Assembly: GCA_947628705.1 (NCBI GenBank)
Contig: CANRAZ010000022.1
Coordinates: 1 to 37,339 of the forward strand
From: an uncultured Lachnospiraceae bacterium
GTDB taxonomy: Bacteria > Bacillota > Clostridia > Lachnospirales > Lachnospiraceae
Length of the DNA stretch: 37,339 nt
Reading direction: 5' to 3'
The notes beneath the pieces are model-generated. The model ran no database searches and was not told the DNA's origin. It saw only the letters and a list, made by a program, of their open reading frames with translations. Both the position numbers and the translations under genes were made by a program. Positions 7,859 to 15,845 of this stretch are shown here, in pieces; the first letter of the stretch is position 1, and each line of letters begins with the position of its first letter.

Positions 7859-8743
7859 TCACATTCCGAGCCTCTGGGAAAGAATCGCCTGAGTAATGCC
7901 CTGCTTTTCCGCAGCATCGGCCACATGGCTTAAAAGCACGGAAGTAGTAACTCCTCCGACGCCTCCCGGAACAGGAGTAATGGCTGCAACGATTGGTTCT
8001 ACCGCCTCAAAATCCACGTCTCCGCACATTTTTCCGGCACTGTCAACATTTATTCCGACATCGATCACAGCCTGCCCCTCTGAAACATAGTCTGCGGTTA
8101 CTGTACCTGCATGTCCTGCGGCCACGATAAGTATATCCGCCTTTCTTGTTATCTCAGGCATATTTTTAGTTTTGGTATGGCAGACGGTAATTGTAGCATT
8201 TTCTTTCATGCACATCATGGCAACGGGTTTTCCGACAACAAGGGAGCGTCCGACAATTACGACATTTTTTCCTGTCAAATCATAACCGTAGTACTTGAGT
8301 ATTTCCATACATGCCTGCGGAGTACACGGAGGATATCCCTTGTTCTTTCCGGTAAACACGCTTCCTATTGAAATTTCGGTCATGCAGTCCACATCCTTCG
8401 CAGGGTCAAGCGCATTCTCGATCTTTTCCGAATCAAGACCTTTGGGAAGAGGTCTGAACAACAGTACTCCGTGAATATTCCTGTCATTGTTTACTTTTTC
8501 AATAAGCTCTAAAACGTCCTCTGTTGAAACATCCGCCGGCAAAAAAAATTTTTCATATTCCACGCCCAGAGCCTCACAGCGTTTAACGGCTCCCCTTTCA
8601 TAAGCAATGTCGCTTTCATTTTCACCTACTCTTATGATTCCAAGCTTAGGACTGATGCCCTTTTCTTTTAATTTGGCTGTTTTTGCCTTTATTTTTTCAT
8701 TCAAATCTGCCGTTACATTTTTTCCCAACAATAATTCAGCCAT
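7859..8743 (-). CDS. folD: 5,10-methylene-THF dehydrogenase (FolD) lacking cyclohydrolase residues
   Basis: This 294-residue, full-length FolD follows CGGAGGAAAC. The Rossmann motif is GKNVVIVGRSLVVGKPVAMM, and the C-terminal signature TPVPGGVGGVTTSVLLSH is intact. Canonical bifunctional FolD has Tyr-x-x-x-Lys (Lys56 in E. coli and human numbering) and a Gln in VQLPLP. Here the first motif reads Y48-E-R-G-A52, with Ala in place of the catalytic Lys. The second reads LLFRPLP, with the Gln also lost. The Asp of DVDCM is kept. Both lost residues are known to be needed for the cyclohydrolase step, so this enzyme is probably dehydrogenase-only. The upstream gene encodes a FchA-type cyclohydrolase that would supply the missing step. 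Confidence 0.95.
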   Translation of the reverse strand: MAELLLGKNVTADLNEKIKAKTAKLKEKGISPKLGIIRVGENESDIAYERGAVKRCEALGVEYEKFFLPADVSTEDVLELIEKVNNDRNIHGVLLFRPLPKGLDSEKIENALDPAKDVDCMTEISIGSVFTGKNKGYPPCTPQACMEILKYYGYDLTGKNVVIVGRSLVVGKPVAMMCMKENATITVCHTKTKNMPEITRKADILIVAAGHAGTVTADYVSEGQAVIDVGINVDSAGKMCGDVDFEAVEPIVAAITPVPGGVGGVTTSVLLSHVADAAEKQGITQAILSQRLGM

Positions 8744-8843
8744 GTTTCCTCCGATTTGTCATTTTTTGACGTTTTGCGTATTGCGCTAAATACATATGGC
8801 ATTTTGCGCGCCATGTCACTTCCGTGCGATATTATGCATTATA

Positions 8844-9476
8844 TCACTTTTGTACAGTCCTTTTAACCTCAAGGAATATTTCCTCCGCCTTTCTGCCGTA
8901 GGCATCTATCATATCCTCCGCTTTTTTCTCCAGTTCTTTCGCTTTTTCCCGGTCTGCCATTGAACCCGTGTTTATAAAAACATTAAGAGAAGCTCCCATA
9001 AGAGCCGAACGCAGGGCTATTGCGGCTACTCCTGCATCTGACACGGCAAGACGGCTGCCCTTTGAAGCATATTCCTCAACTAACTCTATTGCTTCGCAGC
9101 AGGTCTCCATTATTTCCAAAGGCGCTTCCGATGCAGCAAGAAGAGCCTTTTCCATAACCTCGGCTTTTTTCGCCTTTTCTTCCTCGGTTTCCTTTGGAAG
9201 CGAATAGGCATGTGCAAGAGGTTCAAAAGCCTCCGCGTCCTTGTCAACCAAACCCTCAAGCCTGTCCATCAAAGCTTCGGATTTTTCCATTAAGGCCTTG
9301 ATATCGTCCTCAACGTCGGCATATTTTTTCTTGCCGACTGTCAGGCTTCCAACCATGTTTCCAAGAGCCATTCCAATTGCTCCGATAAGCGCCGAAGCCC
9401 CTCCGCCTCCGGGCACAGGCGCTTTTGAAGAAAGCACCTCTATAAATTCACTACAGGTTTTATCACAAAAACTCAT
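8844..9476 (-). CDS. fchA: Methenyl-THF cyclohydrolase / cyclodeaminase-family protein (FchA-like)
   Basis: This 210-residue, mostly helical protein belongs to the formiminotransferase-cyclodeaminase/FchA family. The signature glycine-rich segment is near the start (SSKAPVPGGGGASALIGAIG), followed by ALGNMVGSLTVGKKKY and the conserved late region SRLAVSDAGVAAIALRSAL. I chose ATG 9476 because AGGAGG lies six bases upstream; an in-frame ATG at 9497 has no site. It is followed on the same strand by folD after about 100 bases, where TATAAT (8838-8843) may give folD an extra promoter. In acetogens FchA converts methenyl-THF to formyl-THF; here it pairs with a FolD lacking that activity. Confidence 0.9.
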   Translation of the reverse strand: MSFCDKTCSEFIEVLSSKAPVPGGGGASALIGAIGMALGNMVGSLTVGKKKYADVEDDIKALMEKSEALMDRLEGLVDKDAEAFEPLAHAYSLPKETEEEKAKKAEVMEKALLAASEAPLEIMETCCEAIELVEEYASKGSRLAVSDAGVAAIALRSALMGASLNVFINTGSMADREKAKELEKKAEDMIDAYGRKAEEIFLEVKRTVQK

Positions 9477-9692
9477 TCTCTGCCTCCTGTCCTTCATCTT
9501 TTTTGCTTTTTCATATCAGCCTCTGGTAATCGTTGCCGCAGGGCAGGCTGTATGCGTGCCTGACGTCTCCAATTGCTAATTGTACGTTATGGAGGTGACA
9601 AAATCAAGCCCTGACATTTAAACTCGCATGATTAACCGGATAAACCCTGTTTTCGCCTTTTTTTCTTAACTATTTTCAGATTCCAATACTTT

Positions 9693-9815
9693 TTATAGCT
9701 GTCGCGGCAGGAAATTATCCTTTTTCCAGCTCACTTCTTTCCAAATAGGGACGACTATAGCAAAAATTACTGCAAAAATAATTGCAATAATTCACTTATA
9801 TTTTTGTCTTTTCAT
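9693..9815 (-). pseudogene. Broken small membrane-anchored protein gene
   Basis: From ATG 9815, after AGGAAAACAAT, the frame reads MKRQKYK, then an in-frame TGA (9792-9794), then IIAIIFAVIFAIVVPIWKEV and a short tail to TAA at 9693. The hydrophobic stretch behind a basic start looks like a signal anchor, and a single CGA-to-TGA change would explain the stop. The whole is about 40 codons. It could be a relic, or chance. The rest of the 9500-9870 gap shows only AT-rich sequence and short inverted repeats. Confidence 0.3.
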
Positions 9816-9870
9816 ATTGTTTTCCTGAGCGGAAGTTCCCGCTTCACAAGCTTCACTTTTAATTAAATGT

Positions 9871-10287
9871 TTATTTCTTCTGACTATGGATTTCTTTCAA
9901 ATCCTCAATGGCGAGAATAGGATCCATCGTGTGAAATATCATATAGTTGCGCTTCATCGTTTCAACAGGAGCCTGTCTATAGATTTTTGCGCTGTCCTCG
10001 CCATTGTAATAATGCCAATAGCGGTAGATATAACCGATCCAGTAGAGCACATCCTGAGAGAATACTTCTCCCTCTGTAGTAAGCACGTCGCCGGCCGAGG
10101 CTGCAACTTCTTCAAGAAGGTATTCTTCACCTGCCCATTGCATACGGTTGTACTTTGAATCCAGTTCTTTTGCCGTATCAGACAGCATAAACGCTTTGAC
10201 GAAAGCAGCGCTGCTATATTTTTTTTGAGCAGATAACTCAAATAGCCTGCCTTGAATATCGCAAAGCTTTAATTGTAATTCGTCCAT
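9871..10287 (-). CDS. Uncharacterised partner of HTH-DUF3990 protein
   Basis: This 138-residue protein is soluble, predicted helical and rich in acidic and aromatic residues (VLYWIGYIYRYWHYYNGEDSAKIYRQAP). I do not recognise a named family. GGAGGTCAATA precedes its ATG, and the start overlaps the stop of the upstream gene by one base (TAATG), so the two proteins are translationally coupled. Coupling to an ADP-ribosyltransferase-like DUF3990 protein suggests an antitoxin, cofactor or substrate role. That is inference from gene order. It is the last gene of the pair. Confidence 0.7.
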   Translation of the reverse strand: MDELQLKLCDIQGRLFELSAQKKYSSAAFVKAFMLSDTAKELDSKYNRMQWAGEEYLLEEVAASAGDVLTTEGEVFSQDVLYWIGYIYRYWHYYNGEDSAKIYRQAPVETMKRNYMIFHTMDPILAIEDLKEIHSQKK

Positions 10288-11162
10288 TATTGACCTCCGG
10301 TTTTTGCCTCATCGAGTATTTCATCAAAGAATGTGCCCTCACGTCGATATTTTTTACAAATATCATTGGCGAGAGAAATGCCCTTGACACGGTTTTCTTC
10401 AGCAACCTCTTTTATAAACAGCCGTTCAAGATAGGAAAGGAGGACTTCCGCTTCAACGCGAACAGCATCGCAGCCCTTTTTAGAAACAGCTGCATATTGT
10501 TTGCCCAGTTGAAGGGCAGCTAGACTGTTGATAAGCGCCGTATCGGTTACGCTGCCGACAAAGAAGTTATCAATTACAAAAAACATACGGTCATTTGCAA
10601 TGCTGCCAATGATCAAATCTTTGTCCTTTGTCATATCACGGTATTTATTATAGAACAGCGTATCGTTTATTTTTTCCATTTTGCCTCTATGATATGCCAC
10701 AAGCATTGCCCAATCAATGTCGGCAGGCACATCTAACTTTTCTAAATCGGTCATTCTAATCGAGACAATATAAAATTTGGATTTTTTATAATCGCAAATC
10801 AGAGTAAGCGCCTGACTGGGTTCGGTTCCCATATAAAAGCCCTTTCCAAAGTCGCACTGTTTACGACTCTTAGGTTCAATATTGCCTACAATACCGGCTT
10901 TGGAGCCGTGATAAAGAAGGATACGGTCTGGCTCAAATTTAACCGCTTTTGCGGCCTCTGTGATTTTCTTTAACGTCATATCATAAACAGGAACAGATTT
11001 TTCTTTGCAAAGGTCATACATTTTGGACTGAGCCAATTTATTTGGAATAGCACGACCGTTTTCCCAGCGGTTTACGGTTGCAAAGGTAACATTTAAATTT
11101 TCAGCAAAGTCAGCTTGGCTCATGTTCAAATATGTTCTTATTTGTTTAATAAGTGTCTGCAT
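10287..11162 (-). CDS. HTH (XRE) + DUF3990 protein, toxin-like
   Basis: The start ATG at 11162 follows GGGGTGA by seven bases; the frame is open further upstream, but that part lacks a site. The product is 291 residues. Residues 5-55 are a Cro/C1-type HTH (LNMSQADFAENLNVTFATVN, then RWENGRAIP). Residues 80-220 match DUF3990: ILLYHGSKAGIVGNIEP and DFGKGFYMGTEPSQAL. His85 and Tyr110 fit the H-Y-[E/D/Q] layout of PARP-like ADP-ribosyltransferase folds, to which DUF3990 is thought to belong. Fusion of the DNA-binding and ART-like domains, coupled to a small partner gene, suggests an autoregulated toxin-antitoxin or defence pair. No promoter was assigned with confidence. Confidence 0.82.
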   Translation of the reverse strand: MQTLIKQIRTYLNMSQADFAENLNVTFATVNRWENGRAIPNKLAQSKMYDLCKEKSVPVYDMTLKKITEAAKAVKFEPDRILLYHGSKAGIVGNIEPKSRKQCDFGKGFYMGTEPSQALTLICDYKKSKFYIVSIRMTDLEKLDVPADIDWAMLVAYHRGKMEKINDTLFYNKYRDMTKDKDLIIGSIANDRMFFVIDNFFVGSVTDTALINSLAALQLGKQYAAVSKKGCDAVRVEAEVLLSYLERLFIKEVAEENRVKGISLANDICKKYRREGTFFDEILDEAKTGGQ

Positions 11163-11350
11163 AACATAATCACCCCATATAATATTCTCCCTATTTTTTA
11201 TTATATCAAATGTTATCTTTTTGTCAACCAGATGATTAACCGTTCTCTGCTTCTTTCCAAACAAAAAAGGCGGCTGCAAACTTCACGTCCATAACCGCCC
11301 TTGCGCTGTGTTGCGATTTAGTTGTAACTGTGATAATGGCTAGATATATT

Positions 11351-11716
11351 TCAATGAACAAAGACTGCTAACTTTTTTCCAAAAAAAATACCTGTCAAAC
11401 AGCAAACAACACTTAGAAATATATAAGCCCCTCCCAATAGATAAGCCTTGTTTTCAAACAATGTAAACGCTTCAAGGGAAAAGGTAGAAAAAGTTGTAAA
11501 TCCTCCGCATACACCTGTTTTCCAAAACAAAACAACATTTGGCGACATTTCGTTATTATTGCTTACGATACCTGCAATAAACCCTATTAACATAGCGCCT
11601 AATATATTTGTAACCAGCGTTAATACCGGAAAACTTGTTTTAACAGGCAAAAGGCTTATTGCATATCTTCCTATTGCCCCTAATGCCCCACCAAAAGCAA
11701 CAAACAAAAATCCCAT
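11351..11716 (-). CDS. crcB: Fluoride ion channel Fluc/CrcB
   Basis: This 121-residue, four-helix protein carries CrcB hallmarks: FGGALGAIGRYAISL, LTLVTNILGAMLIGFIAG with the pore Asn, and GVCGGFTTFSTFSLEAF. Fluc channels work as antiparallel dimers exporting fluoride. ATG 11716 follows GGAGGCAATT; earlier in-frame starts (11728, 11731) lie in or before that site and are less likely. A TATTAT-like -10 is visible upstream on the minus strand. I saw no match to the fluoride riboswitch core upstream. Only one copy is present here; some Gram-positive bacteria use two paralogous crcB genes. Confidence 0.95.
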   Translation of the reverse strand: MGFLFVAFGGALGAIGRYAISLLPVKTSFPVLTLVTNILGAMLIGFIAGIVSNNNEMSPNVVLFWKTGVCGGFTTFSTFSLEAFTLFENKAYLLGGAYIFLSVVCCLTGIFFGKKLAVFVH

Positions 11717-11848
11717 AATTGCCTCCATCAACTTCGATTTATTCTACTGGCATAATACCACAATCACGCTCACTTTCCTATCACTTTTCCATTAAATTTC
11801 TTCCGCCCTCCGCTTAGTTCTGCTGACAGCCTGCCGTCTGCCCTCGTT

Positions 11849-12025
11849 CTACTCCACACGTTCAAGGTTGGCTTTGTTACAGCTTATCATTTTCACAAAC
11901 GCAAGGTCGTGACACGCTCTCGCCCTCTCGTTCCGAAGCGTCGGCATTTCCTTTTCAAAGCTTACAATCATCTGCCTGCATTCCTTCACCGCAGACGCCG
12001 ACGAAAAGATGCGCAATATATCCGT
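11849..12025 (-). pseudogene. Decayed coding fragment upstream of crcB
   Basis: A 58-codon open frame ends at TAG 11849-11851 and is bounded upstream by an in-frame TAG (12026-12028). The reading continues with codon-like content above that stop (KEALATVR). It has no good start or ribosome site. The translation (FEKEMPTLRNERARAC, FVKMISCNKANLERVE) resembles the end of a helical protein, but I do not recognise it. It is probably a relic of a deleted gene. The rest of the 11717-12259 gap holds the crcB and leuA-araC promoters. Confidence 0.3.
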
Positions 12026-12155
12026 CTATCGGACTGTTGCCAATGCTTCTTTCAACCGTATAATTTTTTATTCCAAAAAATCATTCTGAGTAGTTTTTAT
12101 CAAAATAAAAATCCAAGCGACAGCTTATTTAAAAGCCAACTGCTATATTTAACCA

Positions 12156-12184
12156 TTGTGTTTAATCCGCAAAGATGATACACT
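12156..12184 (+). promoter_or_regulatory. Probable promoter of leuA-araC fusion gene
   Basis: TTGTGT (12156-12161), a 17-bp spacer and TACACT (12179-12184) stand about 75 bases ahead of the start codon. I looked for a T-box leader, common before leucine genes in Firmicutes, and saw none in the short leader. Confidence 0.45.
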
Positions 12185-12259
12185 AATTTAAACCCATGAT
12201 TAAAAAATTACGCCCTGTAATTTAAAATAACATATCAGTACGAACAGATTGAGGCAGCC

Positions 12260-14254
12260 ATGAATTCCATGAACGAAAAAAAATATGCCGATAAAAACAG
12301 ATTTAATCCGTCAAGCGCCTGTGATTGGGTGAAAAAAGGATTCCCAAGCACCGCTCCCATATGGTGCAGCGTTGACCTTCGCGACGGCAATCAGGCTCTT
12401 ATTACGCCCATGACTTCCGACGAAAAGCTTGAATATTTCAAAATGCTCACGGAAATCGGATTCAAACAGATTGAAGCAGGCTTTCCTTCGGCGGACAGCA
12501 GAGAATTTTCTTTTATAAGAAGGCTGATAGAAAACAATTTTATCCCTGACGACGTTACGTTACAGGTCATATCCAATATGAGCGAAGGAAGCCTTCGCCG
12601 GACGCTTGATTCTCTTAAGGGCTGTAAACGTGCGATTCTACACGTTTTCGCGCCGGTTTCCGACACTATTTTAGGTACTGTTTTGCATAAAACACGCAAT
12701 GAAGCGCTAAAGGAGGCTGTTGACACCGCCATTCTTTTAAAGAACCTTACGCAAGGACTTGAAACAGAGCTTACCGTGGAATACACTCCTGAGGGCTTCA
12801 TTGACAGCGATACGGACTTTATTATCGAGCTTTGCAATTCCTTGTCAGAGGCGCTTCTTCCGGAATTTTCTGACAAGCTCATAATAAATCTTCCGGCAAC
12901 AGTTGAAACCTCTCTTCCTCATGTTTTTGCTTCTCAAATAGAATATATTCACAAAAACCTTGTTTGCCGTGACAGACTGTGCCTCAGCGTCCATCCGCAC
13001 AATGACATGGGCAGCGCAATTGCGGCGGCAGAGCTTGCCCTGCTTGCAGGGGCCGACAGAATCGAGGGAACTCTTTTCGGAAACGGAGAGCGCACCGGAA
13101 ATGCCGATATAATGACCGTCGCCCTTAATCTTTTGTCGCACGGAATCAATCCCATGCTTGATTTTTCAAAGCTTCCGGAAATCCGTGAAACCTACGAAAG
13201 GCTTACAGGGCTAAGCGTTTTTGCCCGCCACCCATACGCAGGAGACCTTGTGTTTACGGCTCTTTCTGCGACCCATCAGGATGCAATCGCAAGGGGCCTT
13301 GCCGAAACCGGACAGGGCAAGTGGAATGTTCCCTATCTTCCAATCGACCCGGAGGACATTGGACGAGCCTATGAAAGCGATATAATCAGAATTAACGCAA
13401 ACTCAGGGAAGGGCGGCGTAGCTTATATCTTAAAAACCGGATTTGGCTTTATACTGCCCGAAAAAATGAAAGCGGCGGCAGCTGCCGCTGTTAAAGAGGC
13501 AATAAACAAAGAACATATTGAGTTTTCCGGAGAAAGGATTTTTGAAATCTTCGAGAACAAATTTATAAACGCAACTCCTGTTTTTCAAATTCCCGAATGT
13601 CATTTCCGACAGACCGGCGGTATTTACGCGGAGGTCACAATAAGACGCGACGGAACGGACAGCACTCTGCTTGCAGCAGGAAACGGACGTCTTGATGCGA
13701 CAAGCAATGCCATCAAACAGTTTTTTGGCATAAACTATGAACTGTCTGTGTATGAGGAACACGCGCTGTCAGGCGGCTCATCTGCTTCCGCTGCCGCATA
13801 TGTCTGCATAAACGCCGACGGAATCTCGCACTGGGGCGTCGGAACGGATTCGGATATCATTAAAGCATCTATCAGCGCTCTCGTCGTCGCCGTAAACAGC
13901 TATCTTTCCGTAATAGATGTAATCGACCCGATGGAACAACGCATGATTGGAATCATGAACTACATACAAAATCATTTTGAAAACGTTTCGCTTGATGAGC
14001 TTTCAGAGGAATTTCACCTTACGAAACCTTATCTTTCAAAATATATAAGGAATAAAACCGGTGAAACCTTTGGAGAAATTGTTCAAGGAATAAGAATGAA
14101 CAAGGCGTGCGAGCTGCTTAAAAGTACAAATCTTACCGTAGAGAACATCGCGGAAAAAGTAGGATACCCTACCGTGGAGCATTTCAACCGGTTATTCAAA
14201 AAGAGATACGGAACCTCTCCTGTAAAGTACAGGAACCAAAGAGTCAAAGCATAA
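12260..14254 (+). CDS. leuA: 2-Isopropylmalate synthase fused to C-terminal AraC-type DNA-binding domain
   Basis: This is one uninterrupted 664-codon frame. Residues 30-310 form the HMGL-like barrel of 2-isopropylmalate synthase: WCSVDLRDGNQALITPM with metal ligand Asp42, then GFKQIEAGFPSADSREF, SVHPHNDMG with His245/His247, and LFGNGERTGNADI. Residues 420-555 match the LeuA allosteric leucine-binding/dimer domain (HALSGGSSASAAAYVCINAD, GTDSDIIKASISALVVAVN). Residues 558-664 are a full AraC/XylS two-HTH domain (YIQNHFENVSLDELSEEF, LTKPYLSKYIRNKTGETF, VGYPTVEHFNRLFKKRYGTS). It condenses acetyl-CoA with 2-oxoisovalerate in leucine synthesis and may also read leucine and bind DNA. No other leu genes are adjacent, so targets must lie elsewhere or be its own promoter. 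The start follows GAGG, a modest site. Confidence 0.93.
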   Translation: MNSMNEKKYADKNRFNPSSACDWVKKGFPSTAPIWCSVDLRDGNQALITPMTSDEKLEYFKMLTEIGFKQIEAGFPSADSREFSFIRRLIENNFIPDDVTLQVISNMSEGSLRRTLDSLKGCKRAILHVFAPVSDTILGTVLHKTRNEALKEAVDTAILLKNLTQGLETELTVEYTPEGFIDSDTDFIIELCNSLSEALLPEFSDKLIINLPATVETSLPHVFASQIEYIHKNLVCRDRLCLSVHPHNDMGSAIAAAELALLAGADRIEGTLFGNGERTGNADIMTVALNLLSHGINPMLDFSKLPEIRETYERLTGLSVFARHPYAGDLVFTALSATHQDAIARGLAETGQGKWNVPYLPIDPEDIGRAYESDIIRINANSGKGGVAYILKTGFGFILPEKMKAAAAAAVKEAINKEHIEFSGERIFEIFENKFINATPVFQIPECHFRQTGGIYAEVTIRRDGTDSTLLAAGNGRLDATSNAIKQFFGINYELSVYEEHALSGGSSASAAAYVCINADGISHWGVGTDSDIIKASISALVVAVNSYLSVIDVIDPMEQRMIGIMNYIQNHFENVSLDELSEEFHLTKPYLSKYIRNKTGETFGEIVQGIRMNKACELLKSTNLTVENIAEKVGYPTVEHFNRLFKKRYGTSPVKYRNQRVKA

Positions 14255-14270
14255 AACGCCCTTTTACGCC

Positions 14271-14333
14271 TTATGTTTCAGCCTCCCTTCTTAAGAAAGT
14301 TCTTCTTCGCTTCCGGAAGCTGCCTGAACATAA
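14271..14333. terminator. Possible bidirectional hairpin between convergent genes
   Basis: TTATGTTTCAG (14271-14281) faces CTGAACATAA (14324-14333) with one bulge, and the region between contains the 12-bp palindrome GCTTCCGGAAGC (14309-14320). It sits between leuA-araC and the end of pyk, both of which read into it. There is no strong T-run, so terminator activity is tentative. Confidence 0.35.
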
Positions 14334-14346
14334 AGCAACGTTACAG

Positions 14347-15765
14347 TTACACAACCTCTTGTATCTTTATCATGTTTGTAGTTCCTGCATGTCCGAGAGG
14401 AACTCCTGCTGTTATTACTGCAATATCTCCCTTTTCAAGATATCCAAGCTCCTTAGCCCTGTTTATCGCGTGTGCAAAAAGCTCGAAAACCTCTGTCATT
14501 TCATCTATTACATAAGGATAAACTCCCCACGACATATTAAGCTGCCGGCAGACCTTTTCGTCTGTAGTGCCGCAGACAACGTCACAACTTGAACGGTACC
14601 TTGAAATCATGCGTGCCGTACTGCCCGACTTTGTAACGGTTACTATCGCTTTTGCATTCAAGTCCATCGCTGTCGTGCATGTAGCATGGGAAATGGCGTC
14701 CGTAATATTAGGGTTCACAGGTCTGTCAATCTGCTGGAAACGCTTGCGGTAATCTATATCCGCCTCCGTTCTTAAAGCAATTTTTACCATGGTCTTAAGG
14801 GCTTCAACAGGATAGGCGCCGGCGGCAGTTTCTCCCGAAAGCATAATTGCGCTTGTGCCGTCATAAATCGCATTTGCGACATCGGTGGTCTCCGCTCTCG
14901 TCGGTCTGGGATTTTTTATCATGGAATCCAGCATTTGGGTTGCGGTAATTACCTGTTTGCCTGCATTGTAAACCTTTTTAATTATCATTTTCTGGATAAT
15001 AGGAACTTCCTCTCCCGGAATTTCAACTCCCATGTCGCCTCTCGCAACCATGATTCCGTCGGCGGCTTCAATTATTTCATCTATATTCGACACCCCTTGG
15101 GCATTTTCTATTTTGGCTATTATTTTTATATTGCGGCAGCCGTTAAATTCCGTAAAATATCTTAGCTGCTTAACATCTTCCGCAGTACGCACAAACGAGG
15201 CCGCAATAAAATCGACATCCTGTTCGACTCCAAACCTGATATCCTCCATATCCCTTTCGCTGAGATACGGCATTGAAAGCTCTACGTTCGGCACATTTAC
15301 GCCCTTTTTATCAGAAACCCGTCCGCCGTTTTTTACCCGACAGACTATTGAGTCGTCTGTGACCTTTTCAGCCACCATATCAATCAGACCGTCGTCAATC
15401 AAGATGTGACAGCCCGGCTTAACATCGTTTACAAGATTTTTATAGGTTACGGAAACCGTTTCGGAGGTTCCCTCAATATCCTTGGTCGTAAGGACAAAGA
15501 GCTGTCCTTCCTTTAACTCTGCATAACCGTCCTTAAATGTCTTAAGACGTATTTCAGGCCCTTTGGTGTCGAGCAGAATCGCAACCGGCTTGCCAAGCTC
15601 CGCCCTAAGCCTTTTAACCTCGTCCATTCTCTTTTTATGGTCGGCGTGGCTTCCGTGGGAAAAGTTCATTCTGGCAACGTCCATGCCCTCAACCATGAGC
15701 TCCTTTAAAACTCCTTCCCTGTCCGTTGCCGGTCCAAGTGTGCAAATAATTTTAGTTTTACGCAT
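14347..15765 (-). CDS. pyk: Pyruvate kinase
   Basis: This 472-residue enzyme starts at ATG 15765 after GGAGGAGTT; the frame extends upstream without a site. Signatures: KTKIICTLGPA, then VARMNFSHGSHADHKKRM, the barrel motif KIIAKIENAQG, MVARGDMGVEIPGEEVPIIQ and ITATQMLDSMIKNPRPTRAE. The C-terminal allosteric domain is present (IVTVTKSGSTARMISRYR). The length equals a standard A/B/C-domain enzyme without the extra phosphohistidine-like domain seen in Bacillus. It makes pyruvate and ATP from phosphoenolpyruvate and ADP. It follows the carboxypeptidase gene on the same strand by about 80 bases and may share its transcript. Confidence 0.97.
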   Translation of the reverse strand: MRKTKIICTLGPATDREGVLKELMVEGMDVARMNFSHGSHADHKKRMDEVKRLRAELGKPVAILLDTKGPEIRLKTFKDGYAELKEGQLFVLTTKDIEGTSETVSVTYKNLVNDVKPGCHILIDDGLIDMVAEKVTDDSIVCRVKNGGRVSDKKGVNVPNVELSMPYLSERDMEDIRFGVEQDVDFIAASFVRTAEDVKQLRYFTEFNGCRNIKIIAKIENAQGVSNIDEIIEAADGIMVARGDMGVEIPGEEVPIIQKMIIKKVYNAGKQVITATQMLDSMIKNPRPTRAETTDVANAIYDGTSAIMLSGETAAGAYPVEALKTMVKIALRTEADIDYRKRFQQIDRPVNPNITDAISHATCTTAMDLNAKAIVTVTKSGSTARMISRYRSSCDVVCGTTDEKVCRQLNMSWGVYPYVIDEMTEVFELFAHAINRAKELGYLEKGDIAVITAGVPLGHAGTTNMIKIQEVV

Positions 15766-15845
15766 AACTCCTCCGAATCCCAACAGCTTATAACATTCCT
15801 GCAACGCTGCTTTTTTTCACGGTAACGTCTCTGTAACGCCCCTGT

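Noticed and set aside
11717-12259. Possible fluoride riboswitch or T-box leader
   Set aside because: I looked for the fluoride riboswitch core before crcB and T-box features before leuA-araC and found neither; only promoters and a decayed fragment are visible.
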